NCBI RefSeq assembly: GCF_030345075.1
Contig: NZ_CP128361.1
Location: 5,704,001-5,768,000, forward strand
Source: Solwaraspora sp. WMMA2065
Lineage (GTDB): Bacteria > Actinomycetota > Actinomycetes > Mycobacteriales > Micromonosporaceae
DNA length: 64,000 bases
Reading direction: 5' to 3'
In this document: piece after piece, positions 16,286 to 24,583 of the stretch
Position numbering within the stretch: position 1 is the stretch's first letter
How the letters are laid out: each line of letters starts with the position of its first letter
Translations under genes and position numbers: made by a program
Notes under the pieces: generated by a model
Told to the model about the DNA's origin: nothing
The model's input: the letters and a program-made list of their open reading frames with translations, nothing else
Databases searched by the model: none

Positions 16286-19200
16286 TCAGATCCCGCCGAG
16301 GCGGGCCGGGCAGGGATCGACCGGTTCGAGCACGCTGTCGACCGTGGTGACGATCCCGGCCGGCAGCCGTTCCTGCCGGGCCTGCGGCACCCAGCCGTCC
16401 TTCGCGGAGATGATCTCGTACTGCCCGCGTGGCAGCCAGTACGCGTACCCGCCATCGGCACCGGTGCGCAGCGTGTAGCCGGTGCCCGGATCGGTCAGCG
16501 AGTTCAGCCGGATCGTCGCCCCGGCTACTCCGACCTCGACCCCGGCGCAGCTGACCCCGGTGACGGTGCCCTGTACCTTCGCCCAGGAGGCCGGCGGCGA
16601 GACGTTCATCTGCACGTCCACCTGGCCGACCGGGTACGGGGTGTCGGACCGCAACCCGAGGGTCGCCGCGTACCGGCCGGGCTGGTCCACGCCGGCCTCG
16701 GCGGTCGCCGCCAGCGTGACGGTGACCGTCCGGGAGGCACCAGGGGCAAGGGTGAAGCTGCCAGGGTCGGTGACCAGCCACGGCAGGTCGGCCGCGGCGT
16801 CGCACAGCTCCAGCCCGGCGAGCACCTCCACCTGCGCCGAACCGACGAACGAGCTCGGCGATCCGCCGACCTTGTACGCCCCGCAGGCACCGGCGCCCCG
16901 GTACCGGGCGAACTCGGTGTTCGGCAGGTCACGCCAGACCCCGGCGGCCGGGTCGAAGCCGACCGTACGGTTCGTCACCGTGGTGGACGCCCCGGTCACC
17001 CCGCCGGCGATCACCAGCAGGCCACCGGCCGCCGCGTACTGCCCGCCCCACAGGTCCAACGGCAGGTCCGGCAACGGGCTCCAGGCGTCGGTGGCCGGGT
17101 CGTAGGCGTACGTCGACCGGTACTCGACGGCGCCGGCGCCGCCGGCGCAGTACGCCAGCTCACCGATCCCGCCACAGGCCAACCAGGACGCGGCAACCGG
17201 ATAGTCGGCCCGGGACCGGAACGTGCCGGTGCCGGTGTCGAACGCCAGCACCGTACGCGAGTCGGTGCAGGTGCCGTCGGTGCAGCCGCCGATCAGGTAG
17301 ATCGTGCCGCCGATGACGGCGGACCCGGCTGCGGCCCGCGGCGCGGGGCTGGTCACCCCGGACAGCGTGGCCCACGTCCCGGTCGCCGGGTCGAACACGT
17401 CGACGCTCGCCACCGGAGTCCCACCGGCACCCCATCCGCCGAACAGGTACAGCTTGCCGCCGGCCGCGGTGAGCACCGGCTTGCTGCGGGCCGTCGGCAG
17501 GTCGGGCAGGGCGCTCCAGACGTCGGTGACCGGGTCGTAGACCCAGGCGTCCCGCTCGGTGCCGGTGGTGCTGCCCCCGCCGACCGAGTAGACCTTGCCG
17601 TCGAGCGTGGCGGCCGCGTTGTCGAAGACCGCCGTCGGGTGGTCCGGGGCCCGCGTCCAGGCATCGGCGGCCGTCCCGGCCGCGGCTCCGGCCGCCTCCG
17701 TCGCGGCGGTGATCCGGGTCGGCGCGGCACCGGCCGGGGCGCCGTACGCCGGACCCTGCCAGGCCCTGCTGATTCCCTTGACCTTGTGTTCGGCCAGCGG
17801 GGCACCGTCGCCGGCCAGCAGGCTGAACCCACCGTCGCCGGTCAGCATCTCGACTTCGGCCGGCGCGCTGCCGGTGTTGGTCACCGTCACCTTGGCCTTG
17901 CGGGTGCTGCCGTACGGCTGGTGGGACACGACCGGGCTGGTCGGGCTGATCGCCAACCGGCCGGCCTTGACCGAGAAGTCGGCCCGGCGGGCCCGGTCGG
18001 CGACCACCGTCACCGTCCGGCTCCGCACCTGGTACGGCGCTCGCGTCGCGGTGAACTCCTGCTCGCCGACCAGTGGCGAGAAGAGCTGGTAGAAGCCGTC
18101 GGGCAGGGCCGGGTCGTCCGGCGTGGCGGCGGAGACCGCCCGTACCGTCGGGTCGGTGGCGCTGGCCACCGTGACGCCGTTCAGCGCGGCCCCGGTGTTG
18201 TGGTCGGTGGTGTTGCCGACCAGCAGGCCACCGGGCAGCGGAGTGCAGCTGCGGTCGACCACCTCGACGTCGTCGACCTGCCACCACCAGGCGTAGCTGC
18301 CCTGGAAGTGGAACCGGATCAGCACTTCGTCGGCACCGGCCACCGAGGTCAGCGGGATCTCCTCGGTGCGCGGCCCGCGTCGGCTGGTGGTGTGCCGCCA
18401 CACGTTGGTCCAGCTGGCGCCGCCGTCGACCGAGACACCGATCTCGGCGCTGTCGCTGAGCCCCACCGCCCGCCAGTCGCTGGCGAACCGCAGGTACGGC
18501 GCGTCCGCTCCGGACAGGTCCAGCATCGGGGTGACCAGGTCGGTGTCCTGGACCTCACCGACGCCGAGCGCGTCACTGTCGATGTTGGCGAAGCCGCCGT
18601 CGCCACCGGTCAGGTTGCCCCGGGAGCCGATGTCGGAGAACTCCCAACCGCCGCCGTCGGCGCGGTTCACCACCGACCAGCCGTCCGGGGTGTCGGCGGT
18701 CGGGAAGCTCTCGGCGAGCAGCGGGTCGCCGAAGCTGGCCACGTATCCGGGTGCGATGCACTCGGCGGTGACCGGCACCGCCAGGTGCACGGTGCGGTCG
18801 GTGTCGCCGGCCGGCACCTCCACCCGGGCCGGCTGGTACCCGGCGAGCGTCGCCGTGGCGACCAGCGTCACGGCGGTGCCGCCGGGCACGGTCAGCGTGT
18901 AGCGGCCGGACGCCGGGTCGGTGTAGGTGACCGTCTCCGGCCGTCCGTCGACCTCGACCCGGGCGTAGAGCGGCCAGCCGTGGCCGGACGCGTCGGTGAC
19001 CCGGCCGCTGAGCGTGACCAGGGTGGTGGCGGCCAGGTCGAAGTCCTGCTCGACGGTGCCGTCCTCGGCGACCGTGACCGTGGCGCTGTCCGGCTGGTAG
19101 CCGAACGCGCTGGCGGTGACGGTGTACTCACCGGTCGGCAGGGTCAGCGAGTAGTCGCCGTCGGTGCCGGTGGTGACGCTGCGGTCGCCGGTGGAGACGG

Positions 19201-20827
19201 TGGCACCGGGCAGCGGGTCGCCGTCGCTGGTGACCACGCCGGTCACCCGGCCGGCGGGTCCGCGCGGGGCGGCCTCGACGGCGGCGTACGCGTCGAGCCG
19301 GCCCTCACCGAAGTTGTTGTTGTTGGCTGCGGTCCCGCCGCAGCTGGTGTCGTCGGTGTCGATCGCGGTGCCGTCCAGCAGGGCCCGGGTGGCGGCGATG
19401 TCGCCGTGCAGGGTCGGTGCCGCCGACCAGGCCAGCGCGACTGTGGCGGCGACGTGCGGGGAGGCCATCGAGGTGCCGCTGTACGCCGCGTACCCGCCAC
19501 CGGGGACGCTGGAGCGGACCGCGGTGCCGGGCGCGGCGATGTTCGGCTTGACCGATCCGTCGACCAGCGAGGCGCCCCGGCTGGACCGGGCGGCGATCCG
19601 GTGGTTGACGTCGTAGTTGCCGGTTGCGTACGCCTGCGGGTAGTCGCCGGGGGAGCTGGCGGTGCCGCAGCCCGGTCCCTCATTGCCGATGGCGAAGGCC
19701 GGGAAGATGCCGGCGGCGATCCAGGCGTCGACGGTCTGCCGGTACCACGGGTCGGCCTGTCCGCCGCCCCACGAGTTGTTGACCACGTCGGGGCGCAGCT
19801 CCGGCCGGGGGTTCGCGCCCGAGGTGTCGGTCGGGGCGAGCACCCACTGGCCGGCGGCCAGCAGCGACGCGTCGGAGCAGTTGGTGACCTCGCAGCCCTT
19901 GGCAGCGATCCAGCGGGCACCGGGTGCCACCCCGGTCTGGTTGTCGCCGCCGTCGTCGCCGGTCATGGTGCCGGTGACGTGGGTGCCGTGACCGTTGTTG
20001 TCACAGGGGGTCCCGGTCGGGCAGATGCCGGTCGGGTCGAACCAGTTGTAGTCGTGGTCGTAGCCGCCGGCGCCGGCTCCCCGGTAGCTGGCGGCCAGGG
20101 CCGGGTGGTCGAACTCGACGCCGCTGTCGATGGTGGCCACGACGATTCCGTCGCCGCTGGTGCCGAATTCGGACCAGACCTGTGGCGCCCGGACGTCGTC
20201 GATGTTCCACTCGACGGCGGTGGTGCCGGCGTCGTCGCCGACCGGCGGCACCGGTTCGGCTGGTTCCGGGGTGAGCAGCGGGTAGCTGCGAGCTGGTTCG
20301 AGCTGCTGCACCTCGGGCAGGGCGGCGATCCGGTCGGCCAGGTCCCGGTCGCCGGTGACCCGGACCGCGTTGGCGATCCAGTACGCAGTGTAGTCAGCCT
20401 TCCGCCCGTCGAGCAGTTTGCGCAGGCTCTGCTGGCTGCGCCGGGCGGTGGTGGTCAGCTCGTGGTGTACGGCCTCGGCCCGGGCGTCGGCGCGCCGGTC
20501 ACCGGTCGGCAGCCCGGCGCTGGCGGCGTCGGCCGCACCGGACAGGTCGGCGCGGTCGCGCAGGTAGACCATGAAGTCGATGGTGCCGTCGCGGTCCAGT
20601 TCGGCGGCGAGCTCGGCGCTGATCGGCGCGGTGGCCGACCCGTCGGCCGGGCCGGCACCGGGTGCGGCGGTCGCGGCGGCGGGTTGGGCGGTCACCGCGA
20701 GCAGGGTGATCAGCCCGGCGGTGAATATCCGGTGCAGCAGCCGGCCCTGGCCGCCGTGGACGCGGCGGCGGGCGGTGCTGCGGTCACTATGGTGTCGTCC
20801 GGTTCGGCGGCGGGGCAGGTCGACCAC
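16286..20827 (-). CDS. Large secreted subtilisin-like (S8) serine protease with kelch repeats
   Basis: A 1513-residue exported protein. Signal sequence about 30-57 (LLHRIFTAGLITLLAVTAQP); I9-like propeptide about 80-185; S8 catalytic domain about 205-520 with Asp234 (ATIDSGVEFD), His280 (NGHGTHVTG) and Ser453 (GTSMASPH). Then two carboxypeptidase-regulatory-like beta domains (GRVTGVVTSDGDPLPGATV and TLSGRVTDASGHGWPLYARV), a MAM/choice-of-anchor-like domain (WWWQVDDVEVV), another CarboxypepD-like domain, kelch repeats (for example KLYLFGGW, TIYLIGGC) and a last beta domain. GTG at 20827 has GGGGGA upstream. Likely an extracellular or wall-associated protease; the substrate is unknown. Confidence 0.92.
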   Translation of the reverse strand: MVDLPRRRTGRHHSDRSTARRRVHGGQGRLLHRIFTAGLITLLAVTAQPAAATAAPGAGPADGSATAPISAELAAELDRDGTIDFMVYLRDRADLSGAADAASAGLPTGDRRADARAEAVHHELTTTARRSQQSLRKLLDGRKADYTAYWIANAVRVTGDRDLADRIAALPEVQQLEPARSYPLLTPEPAEPVPPVGDDAGTTAVEWNIDDVRAPQVWSEFGTSGDGIVVATIDSGVEFDHPALAASYRGAGAGGYDHDYNWFDPTGICPTGTPCDNNGHGTHVTGTMTGDDGGDNQTGVAPGARWIAAKGCEVTNCSDASLLAAGQWVLAPTDTSGANPRPELRPDVVNNSWGGGQADPWYRQTVDAWIAAGIFPAFAIGNEGPGCGTASSPGDYPQAYATGNYDVNHRIAARSSRGASLVDGSVKPNIAAPGTAVRSSVPGGGYAAYSGTSMASPHVAATVALAWSAAPTLHGDIAATRALLDGTAIDTDDTSCGGTAANNNNFGEGRLDAYAAVEAAPRGPAGRVTGVVTSDGDPLPGATVSTGDRSVTTGTDGDYSLTLPTGEYTVTASAFGYQPDSATVTVAEDGTVEQDFDLAATTLVTLSGRVTDASGHGWPLYARVEVDGRPETVTYTDPASGRYTLTVPGGTAVTLVATATLAGYQPARVEVPAGDTDRTVHLAVPVTAECIAPGYVASFGDPLLAESFPTADTPDGWSVVNRADGGGWEFSDIGSRGNLTGGDGGFANIDSDALGVGEVQDTDLVTPMLDLSGADAPYLRFASDWRAVGLSDSAEIGVSVDGGASWTNVWRHTTSRRGPRTEEIPLTSVAGADEVLIRFHFQGSYAWWWQVDDVEVVDRSCTPLPGGLLVGNTTDHNTGAALNGVTVASATDPTVRAVSAATPDDPALPDGFYQLFSPLVGEQEFTATRAPYQVRSRTVTVVADRARRADFSVKAGRLAISPTSPVVSHQPYGSTRKAKVTVTNTGSAPAEVEMLTGDGGFSLLAGDGAPLAEHKVKGISRAWQGPAYGAPAGAAPTRITAATEAAGAAAGTAADAWTRAPDHPTAVFDNAAATLDGKVYSVGGGSTTGTERDAWVYDPVTDVWSALPDLPTARSKPVLTAAGGKLYLFGGWGAGGTPVASVDVFDPATGTWATLSGVTSPAPRAAAGSAVIGGTIYLIGGCTDGTCTDSRTVLAFDTGTGTFRSRADYPVAASWLACGGIGELAYCAGGAGAVEYRSTYAYDPATDAWSPLPDLPLDLWGGQYAAAGGLLVIAGGVTGASTTVTNRTVGFDPAAGVWRDLPNTEFARYRGAGACGAYKVGGSPSSFVGSAQVEVLAGLELCDAAADLPWLVTDPGSFTLAPGASRTVTVTLAATAEAGVDQPGRYAATLGLRSDTPYPVGQVDVQMNVSPPASWAKVQGTVTGVSCAGVEVGVAGATIRLNSLTDPGTGYTLRTGADGGYAYWLPRGQYEIISAKDGWVPQARQERLPAGIVTTVDSVLEPVDPCPARLGGI

Positions 20828-21135
20828 GCGGTCCCCCCATGCTCGTAGGCGGTCCGTACTCGCCGGACCGCGGGATCAGCGGACCGGAAAGCCCGAAATC
20901 CGCCCAAGTCGCGTGCGGGCAGTGCTCTACGGATAGTTTTCGCACGGCGGCTACGAGTCATGCTTTAGTGGGCGACGTTGGTGATCAATGGGGTCTGTTG
21001 GGCAGTTTTCAGGCAGTACCCGGGCAACATGTGGTCGAGCGTCGGGCCGCAGTGGTATCGGTGACTGTCGCTGTTGACTCCGGCGACTAAACGGCGTTGT
21101 CTGATGACACGCAGCAACCTGGGGAGGAGCGCGCG

Positions 21136-21837
21136 GTGGTCAACGGTGAGGTGCCACTGGTCGTGTGTGTCACCGCTGACGTAGCCGTCCGTGAGCGCGT
21201 CGTGAGACGCCTCGACGACTGCGGCACGGTAGTCATCTGTACTGATCTGGCCGAGTTACGGGCGATGCTGTTTCCGCCCGCACCGGCGGAAGAACCGGAA
21301 CCGGCGGCGCCGGTCGTGCTCGGCGACCTCGTCGTCGACGTGCCCGGCCATCTCGTCACCTGGCGGGGTGAGCCGTTGGCGCTGACCCGGCTGGAGCGGG
21401 AGTTGCTGGCCCGGCTGGCCACCCCACCGGTGGTGGTCTGGACCTACGAACGGCTCTTCGGCTCGGTCTGGGGCGGGGCCTATCTCGGCGACACGGCCAT
21501 CCTGCACTCGGCCGTGAAACGGCTGCGCCGCAAGTTGCGCGGCGCCGGCGGCGGCCTGGAGATCCAGACCGTACGGGGCGTCGGCTACCGGCTCGCGTCG
21601 AGCGCGCCGGACAACTTCGGCGCTCTGGCGGCGACGGGACCGGACCGGGTCGGGTACCAGCGGGACGACGTGGCCGGCGACGGCGCGGTCCGTGACTATG
21701 TGGCGGTCCGTGACGACGTGGCGGCTCGCGACGAACTGGTCCACGAGGATGCGGTACCGGACGAGCCCGGCTGGGACGGGTCGGATCGGGAGCTGCCGGA
21801 GCAGCGGATCGGCAGGCCGGTCGAGGTCGGCTGCTGA
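21136..21837 (+). CDS. Winged-helix transcriptional regulator (OmpR/PhoB-type DNA-binding)
   Basis: A 233-residue protein. The N-terminus (VPLVVCVTADVAVRERVVRR) resembles a shortened receiver without the phosphorylated Asp pocket. The centre (about 75-170) is a PhoB-type winged helix: LALTRLERELLARLATPP, LFGSVWGG, and HSAVKRLRRKLRGAG with TVRGVGYRL. The last 60 residues are acidic with RDDVAARDE-like repeats and look disordered. The GTG at 21136 follows GGGGAGGAG; in-frame TTG 21097 is less likely. It is an orphan regulator: no histidine kinase is nearby. The divergent subtilase gene is a possible target (inference). The 308-base gap between the two (20828-21135) shows no clear operator. Confidence 0.85.
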   Translation: MVNGEVPLVVCVTADVAVRERVVRRLDDCGTVVICTDLAELRAMLFPPAPAEEPEPAAPVVLGDLVVDVPGHLVTWRGEPLALTRLERELLARLATPPVVVWTYERLFGSVWGGAYLGDTAILHSAVKRLRRKLRGAGGGLEIQTVRGVGYRLASSAPDNFGALAATGPDRVGYQRDDVAGDGAVRDYVAVRDDVAARDELVHEDAVPDEPGWDGSDRELPEQRIGRPVEVGC

Positions 21838-21888
21838 CGGCTGCCGGGCCGGCCGGCCGCCCTGGCCGGTACCTGGCACCATGGCCGG

Positions 21889-22869
21889 GTGACTGACGAC
21901 CCGCCCGCGACCCCGGCCGTCCCGCCGGCACACCCGGCAGCAGCAGCCCCGCCGCCGTCGTCGTCGGGACCGTCATCTGCCGAGGTGCCGTCATCTGCCG
22001 CCATGCCGCCGAGCGCCGCTGGTCAGGGCCCGGTGCGTCGGTGGTGGCGGTGGTCGCTGGCGGCCGCCGCAGTCGCCTGGAGCGTGCTGCTGTTCGGCCT
22101 GGCCGTGCAGTCCCAGCGGGACGACAGCCCGACCGTCCGCGAGCAGCGCGACATTGGACAGGCGCGGCCAGTCGCCGACCGGGCGGCGATCGACCTGACC
22201 GCTGCGGTCGGCGACGCCGGCGTGGTGGTGCTGGCCGAGGAACAGATCAGCGCCGGCTGCCGGATCACGCCGATGCGCCCCGGCGCCGAACTGACCCGGG
22301 TGCTCACCGCCTACACGGCGCCCGACTCCGGCCCGGCGTTGCTCGACCGGATCGCCCACCGGCTCCCGGCCAGCTACGCCGCGATAGCCCGGCACGACGC
22401 CGCCACCGGCCGGTCGCGGCTAGGTGCCGACGCCGGTGATTTCGTCGCGGTCCGCGGCGAACTGATCCGCGCCGGCGTGGTGCAGTTGCGGATCAGCACC
22501 GGCTGCCGACCGGCCTCCGACGGGTCCCGGCCCGCGCCCGCCGACCCCCGGCCGGGCGCCATCGTCGGCCCGACCCCGCGCAGCCACGCCGAAGTGCTGA
22601 CGGGCGCCTTCGGGGTGGCCGACGTACGGGCCGCATCGTCGGTGGAACTGCCCTGTCCCGACGGAGACGGACAGCTCAGCAGCTACGCGCTGACTGCGGC
22701 CAGCACCGCGGAGTCCGACGAGTGGGCGTCGCTCGGCTTCACCATGCCGCGCGCCACCGTGGTCTCCGATCAGGCACCGCTGTTCATCCACCGGTACGGC
22801 AGCAAGGGCACCGTGGTGCGGCTCGACGGCGACGACGTCTGGATCGCCGCCACAGACTTCACCTGCTGA
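21889..22869 (+). CDS. Membrane-anchored extracytoplasmic protein of unknown function
   Basis: A 326-residue protein not recognised. An N-terminal Pro/Ala/Ser-rich cytoplasmic tail (1-45) is followed by RRWWRWS and one membrane helix (about 52-73). The outside part is folded and holds cysteines at ISAGCRI, STGCRP, ELPCPDG and the C-terminal FTC that could form disulfides. A proline-rich hinge (about 205-225) divides it in two. It starts with GTG 21889, 51 bases after the regulator, and may be co-transcribed with it. Confidence 0.72.
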   Translation: MTDDPPATPAVPPAHPAAAAPPPSSSGPSSAEVPSSAAMPPSAAGQGPVRRWWRWSLAAAAVAWSVLLFGLAVQSQRDDSPTVREQRDIGQARPVADRAAIDLTAAVGDAGVVVLAEEQISAGCRITPMRPGAELTRVLTAYTAPDSGPALLDRIAHRLPASYAAIARHDAATGRSRLGADAGDFVAVRGELIRAGVVQLRISTGCRPASDGSRPAPADPRPGAIVGPTPRSHAEVLTGAFGVADVRAASSVELPCPDGDGQLSSYALTAASTAESDEWASLGFTMPRATVVSDQAPLFIHRYGSKGTVVRLDGDDVWIAATDFTC

Positions 22870-22927
22870 TCCCGTCGTCCAACCGCTGATCCGTCGTCGG
22901 CTGCCGACCCGGCCGCTAGACACCCGG

Positions 22928-23293
22928 TCAGTAGACGAGGGCCTGGACGCCGTCGGCCATGATCTCTTCGACAAAGACCGCCGCCCCGGCGATCCGTACC
23001 CCCGGCAGCACATCGTCCGGGCCGAACCCACGGCGGGCCGCGCACTGCGTACAGACCGTCACCCGACCACCACCGGCCAGCACCGCGTCCAGCAGGTCGG
23101 GCAGCGGAGCCGAATGCGGCAGGTCGAACTCGGCTGCCCGGCCGGGCAGCCCGAGCCACGCCGACTCACCGGTCAGCCAGAGGGAGACCTCGACGCCGGC
23201 CGCGGCGGCGGTGCCCGCTACGGTGAACGCCTGGGCGCACCGCTCCGGCTCGTCCGAGCCGGCGGTCGCCTTCACGACGAGAGTGCGAGCCAT
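22928..23293 (-). CDS. DsrE-like family protein
   Basis: A 121-residue protein, MARTLVVKATAGSDEPERCA, with the alternating beta-alpha pattern of DsrE/DsrF-like sulfur-relay proteins. A CTQC motif lies near residue 81 in the position of the conserved cysteine loop. It may handle reactive sulfur, but function is not proven for this group. The ATG at 23293 is 25 bases from a divergent small gene, so both promoters overlap. Confidence 0.8.
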   Translation of the reverse strand: MARTLVVKATAGSDEPERCAQAFTVAGTAAAAGVEVSLWLTGESAWLGLPGRAAEFDLPHSAPLPDLLDAVLAGGGRVTVCTQCAARRGFGPDDVLPGVRIAGAAVFVEEIMADGVQALVY

Positions 23294-23318
23294 GCGGCCA
23301 GCATAGGATGGCCTTGTC

Positions 23319-23423
23319 ATGGTTACCGAGATCGGGTTCGTCAGCCTGCTGGTGGCAGGCTTCGGCGCGCTCGCCGGTGGCCTGGTCTACCTCGCGGTCC
23401 GCATCTGCCGTGGACGCTGGTGA
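23319..23423 (+). CDS. 34-residue small membrane protein
   Basis: MVTEIGFVSLLVAGFGALAG starts a 34-residue frame with one membrane helix (about 6-27) and a basic end (RICRGRW). A TAGGAT hexamer at 23304-23309 lies nine bases before the ATG and suggests a leaderless transcript. It ends 15 bases before the nitrobindin ATG and probably shares its mRNA. Function unknown. Its small size makes it easy to miss in annotation. Confidence 0.6.
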   Translation: MVTEIGFVSLLVAGFGALAGGLVYLAVRICRGRW

Positions 23424-23438
23424 GAAAGCGGAGGATCG

Positions 23439-24068
23439 ATGAGCGCGAGCAGCGCGTCCGGAGCGGGACAGCCGAGCACCGAGGAGAACCCGGTCCGGCC
23501 GCCATGGCTGGACGCCCCGCCGGTCGACCCGTACCCGTTCGAGGAGAGCCACGACCTGCGGGTCGGCCCGAAGCTGCACCCGGCGTTGAACGCGCTGCTG
23601 CCGTACATCGGGGTGTGGCGTGGGCGGGGGCGCGGCGGCTACCCGACGATTGAGGACTTCGACTACGCGCAGGAGATCCAGATCAGCCACGACGGCCGGC
23701 CGTTCCTGCGGTACGAGTCGCGGGCCTGGCTGCTCGACGAGCAGTCCCGCCCGGTGCGCCCGGCCGGCCGTGAACTCGGCTGGTGGCGGGCGGTGACCGA
23801 CGCCGACGGCCGGGCCACCGGTGAGCTGGAGGCGACGATGATGACCCCGACCGGGGTGATGGAGCTCTACCTGGGTCGGGTCACCGGGGTGCAGGTCGAG
23901 TTGGCCACCGACGCTGTGGTGCGTACCGGTACCGCCAAGGAGGTCACCGGTGGCCACCGGCTGTTCGGCATCGTGGAGGGGGCGCTGCTGTACGCCCAGG
24001 AAATGGCCGCCGTCGGTCAGCCGCTGTCCCCGCACCTGTCCGCCCGGCTGATCCGGGTCGGCGGCTGA
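23439..24068 (+). CDS. Nitrobindin-type heme-binding protein (FABP-like)
   Basis: A 209-residue protein. The motif GVWRGRGRGGYP is the GxWxGxGxGxYP signature of nitrobindins, ten-stranded beta barrels that bind ferric heme. The near-terminal SPHLSARL carries the His expected to ligate heme. Family work suggests roles in nitric oxide or peroxynitrite handling; that is not proven here. An N-terminal extension of about 45 residues (VRPPWLDAPPVDPYPFEESHD) is common in actinobacteria. Follows the small membrane gene directly. Confidence 0.88.
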   Translation: MSASSASGAGQPSTEENPVRPPWLDAPPVDPYPFEESHDLRVGPKLHPALNALLPYIGVWRGRGRGGYPTIEDFDYAQEIQISHDGRPFLRYESRAWLLDEQSRPVRPAGRELGWWRAVTDADGRATGELEATMMTPTGVMELYLGRVTGVQVELATDAVVRTGTAKEVTGGHRLFGIVEGALLYAQEMAAVGQPLSPHLSARLIRVGG

Positions 24069-24083
24069 TCCAGATCGGCTCCG

Positions 24084-24141
24084 GAGACAGGTCGGTCACG
24101 GAGACAGGTCGGTCACGGAGACAGGTCGGCCACGGAGACGG
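24084..24141. repeat. 17-bp tandem repeat, 3.5 copies, before the Fur-family gene
   Basis: GGAGACAGGTCGGTCAC occurs at 24084-24100 and 24101-24117, then with one change at 24118-24134, with a partial fourth copy to 24141. It ends seven bases before the -10-like TAGGAT of the fur-family gene, so it covers the -35 region. Confidence 0.9.
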
Positions 24142-24160
24142 CGGCGATAGGATGGCGACG

Positions 24161-24583
24161 GTGGCTGAATCTTCCCTGGCAGAAATGCTGCGCTCGCGCG
24201 GGCTACGGCTGACCGCGCAGCGTCAGCTGATCCTGGAAGCGGTGCACGAGTTGGGACACGCCACCCCGGAGCAGGTGCTCAACGCGGTGCGCGAGGTCGC
24301 CGCCGGGGTCAACATCACCACCATCTACCGCACTCTGGAGCTGTTCGAAGAGCTGGGCCTGGTCACCCACACCCACCTGTCGCACGGTTCGCCGACGTTC
24401 CACTCCGTCGGCGAGGACCAGCACGTCCACCTGGTCTGCCGGTCCTGCAAGTCGGTCTCGGAGATGGACCCGGCGCTGGCCGAGCCGCTGATCACCGCGC
24501 TCGCCGAACAGCGCGGCTTCCAGGTGGACATCGGCCACATGGCGTTGTTCGGCACCTGCGAGCGGTGCGGAGGAAGACAGTGA
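24161..24583 (+). CDS. Fur-family metalloregulator (Zur/FurB-like)
   Basis: A 140-residue dimeric repressor. The winged helix is LRLTAQRQLILEAVHELGHA with the recognition segment NITTIYRTLELFEELGLV. The regulatory site is the HVHLVCRSC stretch, and the structural zinc site is two CxxC pairs, CRSC and CERC. It most resembles the zinc- or iron-sensing actinobacterial branch; the metal cannot be fixed from sequence. I chose GTG 24161 because TAGGAT (24148-24153) ends seven bases before it and overlaps the alternative ATG at 24152. It overlaps the next gene by four bases. Confidence 0.9.
   Translation: MAESSLAEMLRSRGLRLTAQRQLILEAVHELGHATPEQVLNAVREVAAGVNITTIYRTLELFEELGLVTHTHLSHGSPTFHSVGEDQHVHLVCRSCKSVSEMDPALAEPLITALAEQRGFQVDIGHMALFGTCERCGGRQ

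Noticed and set aside
16205-20848. A plus-strand open frame of over 1500 codons opposite the subtilase gene
   Set aside because: It is the antisense shadow of a GC-rich gene; its translation is Gly/Arg/Asp-rich with no domain, whereas the minus frame has a full S8 triad, signal and kelch repeats.
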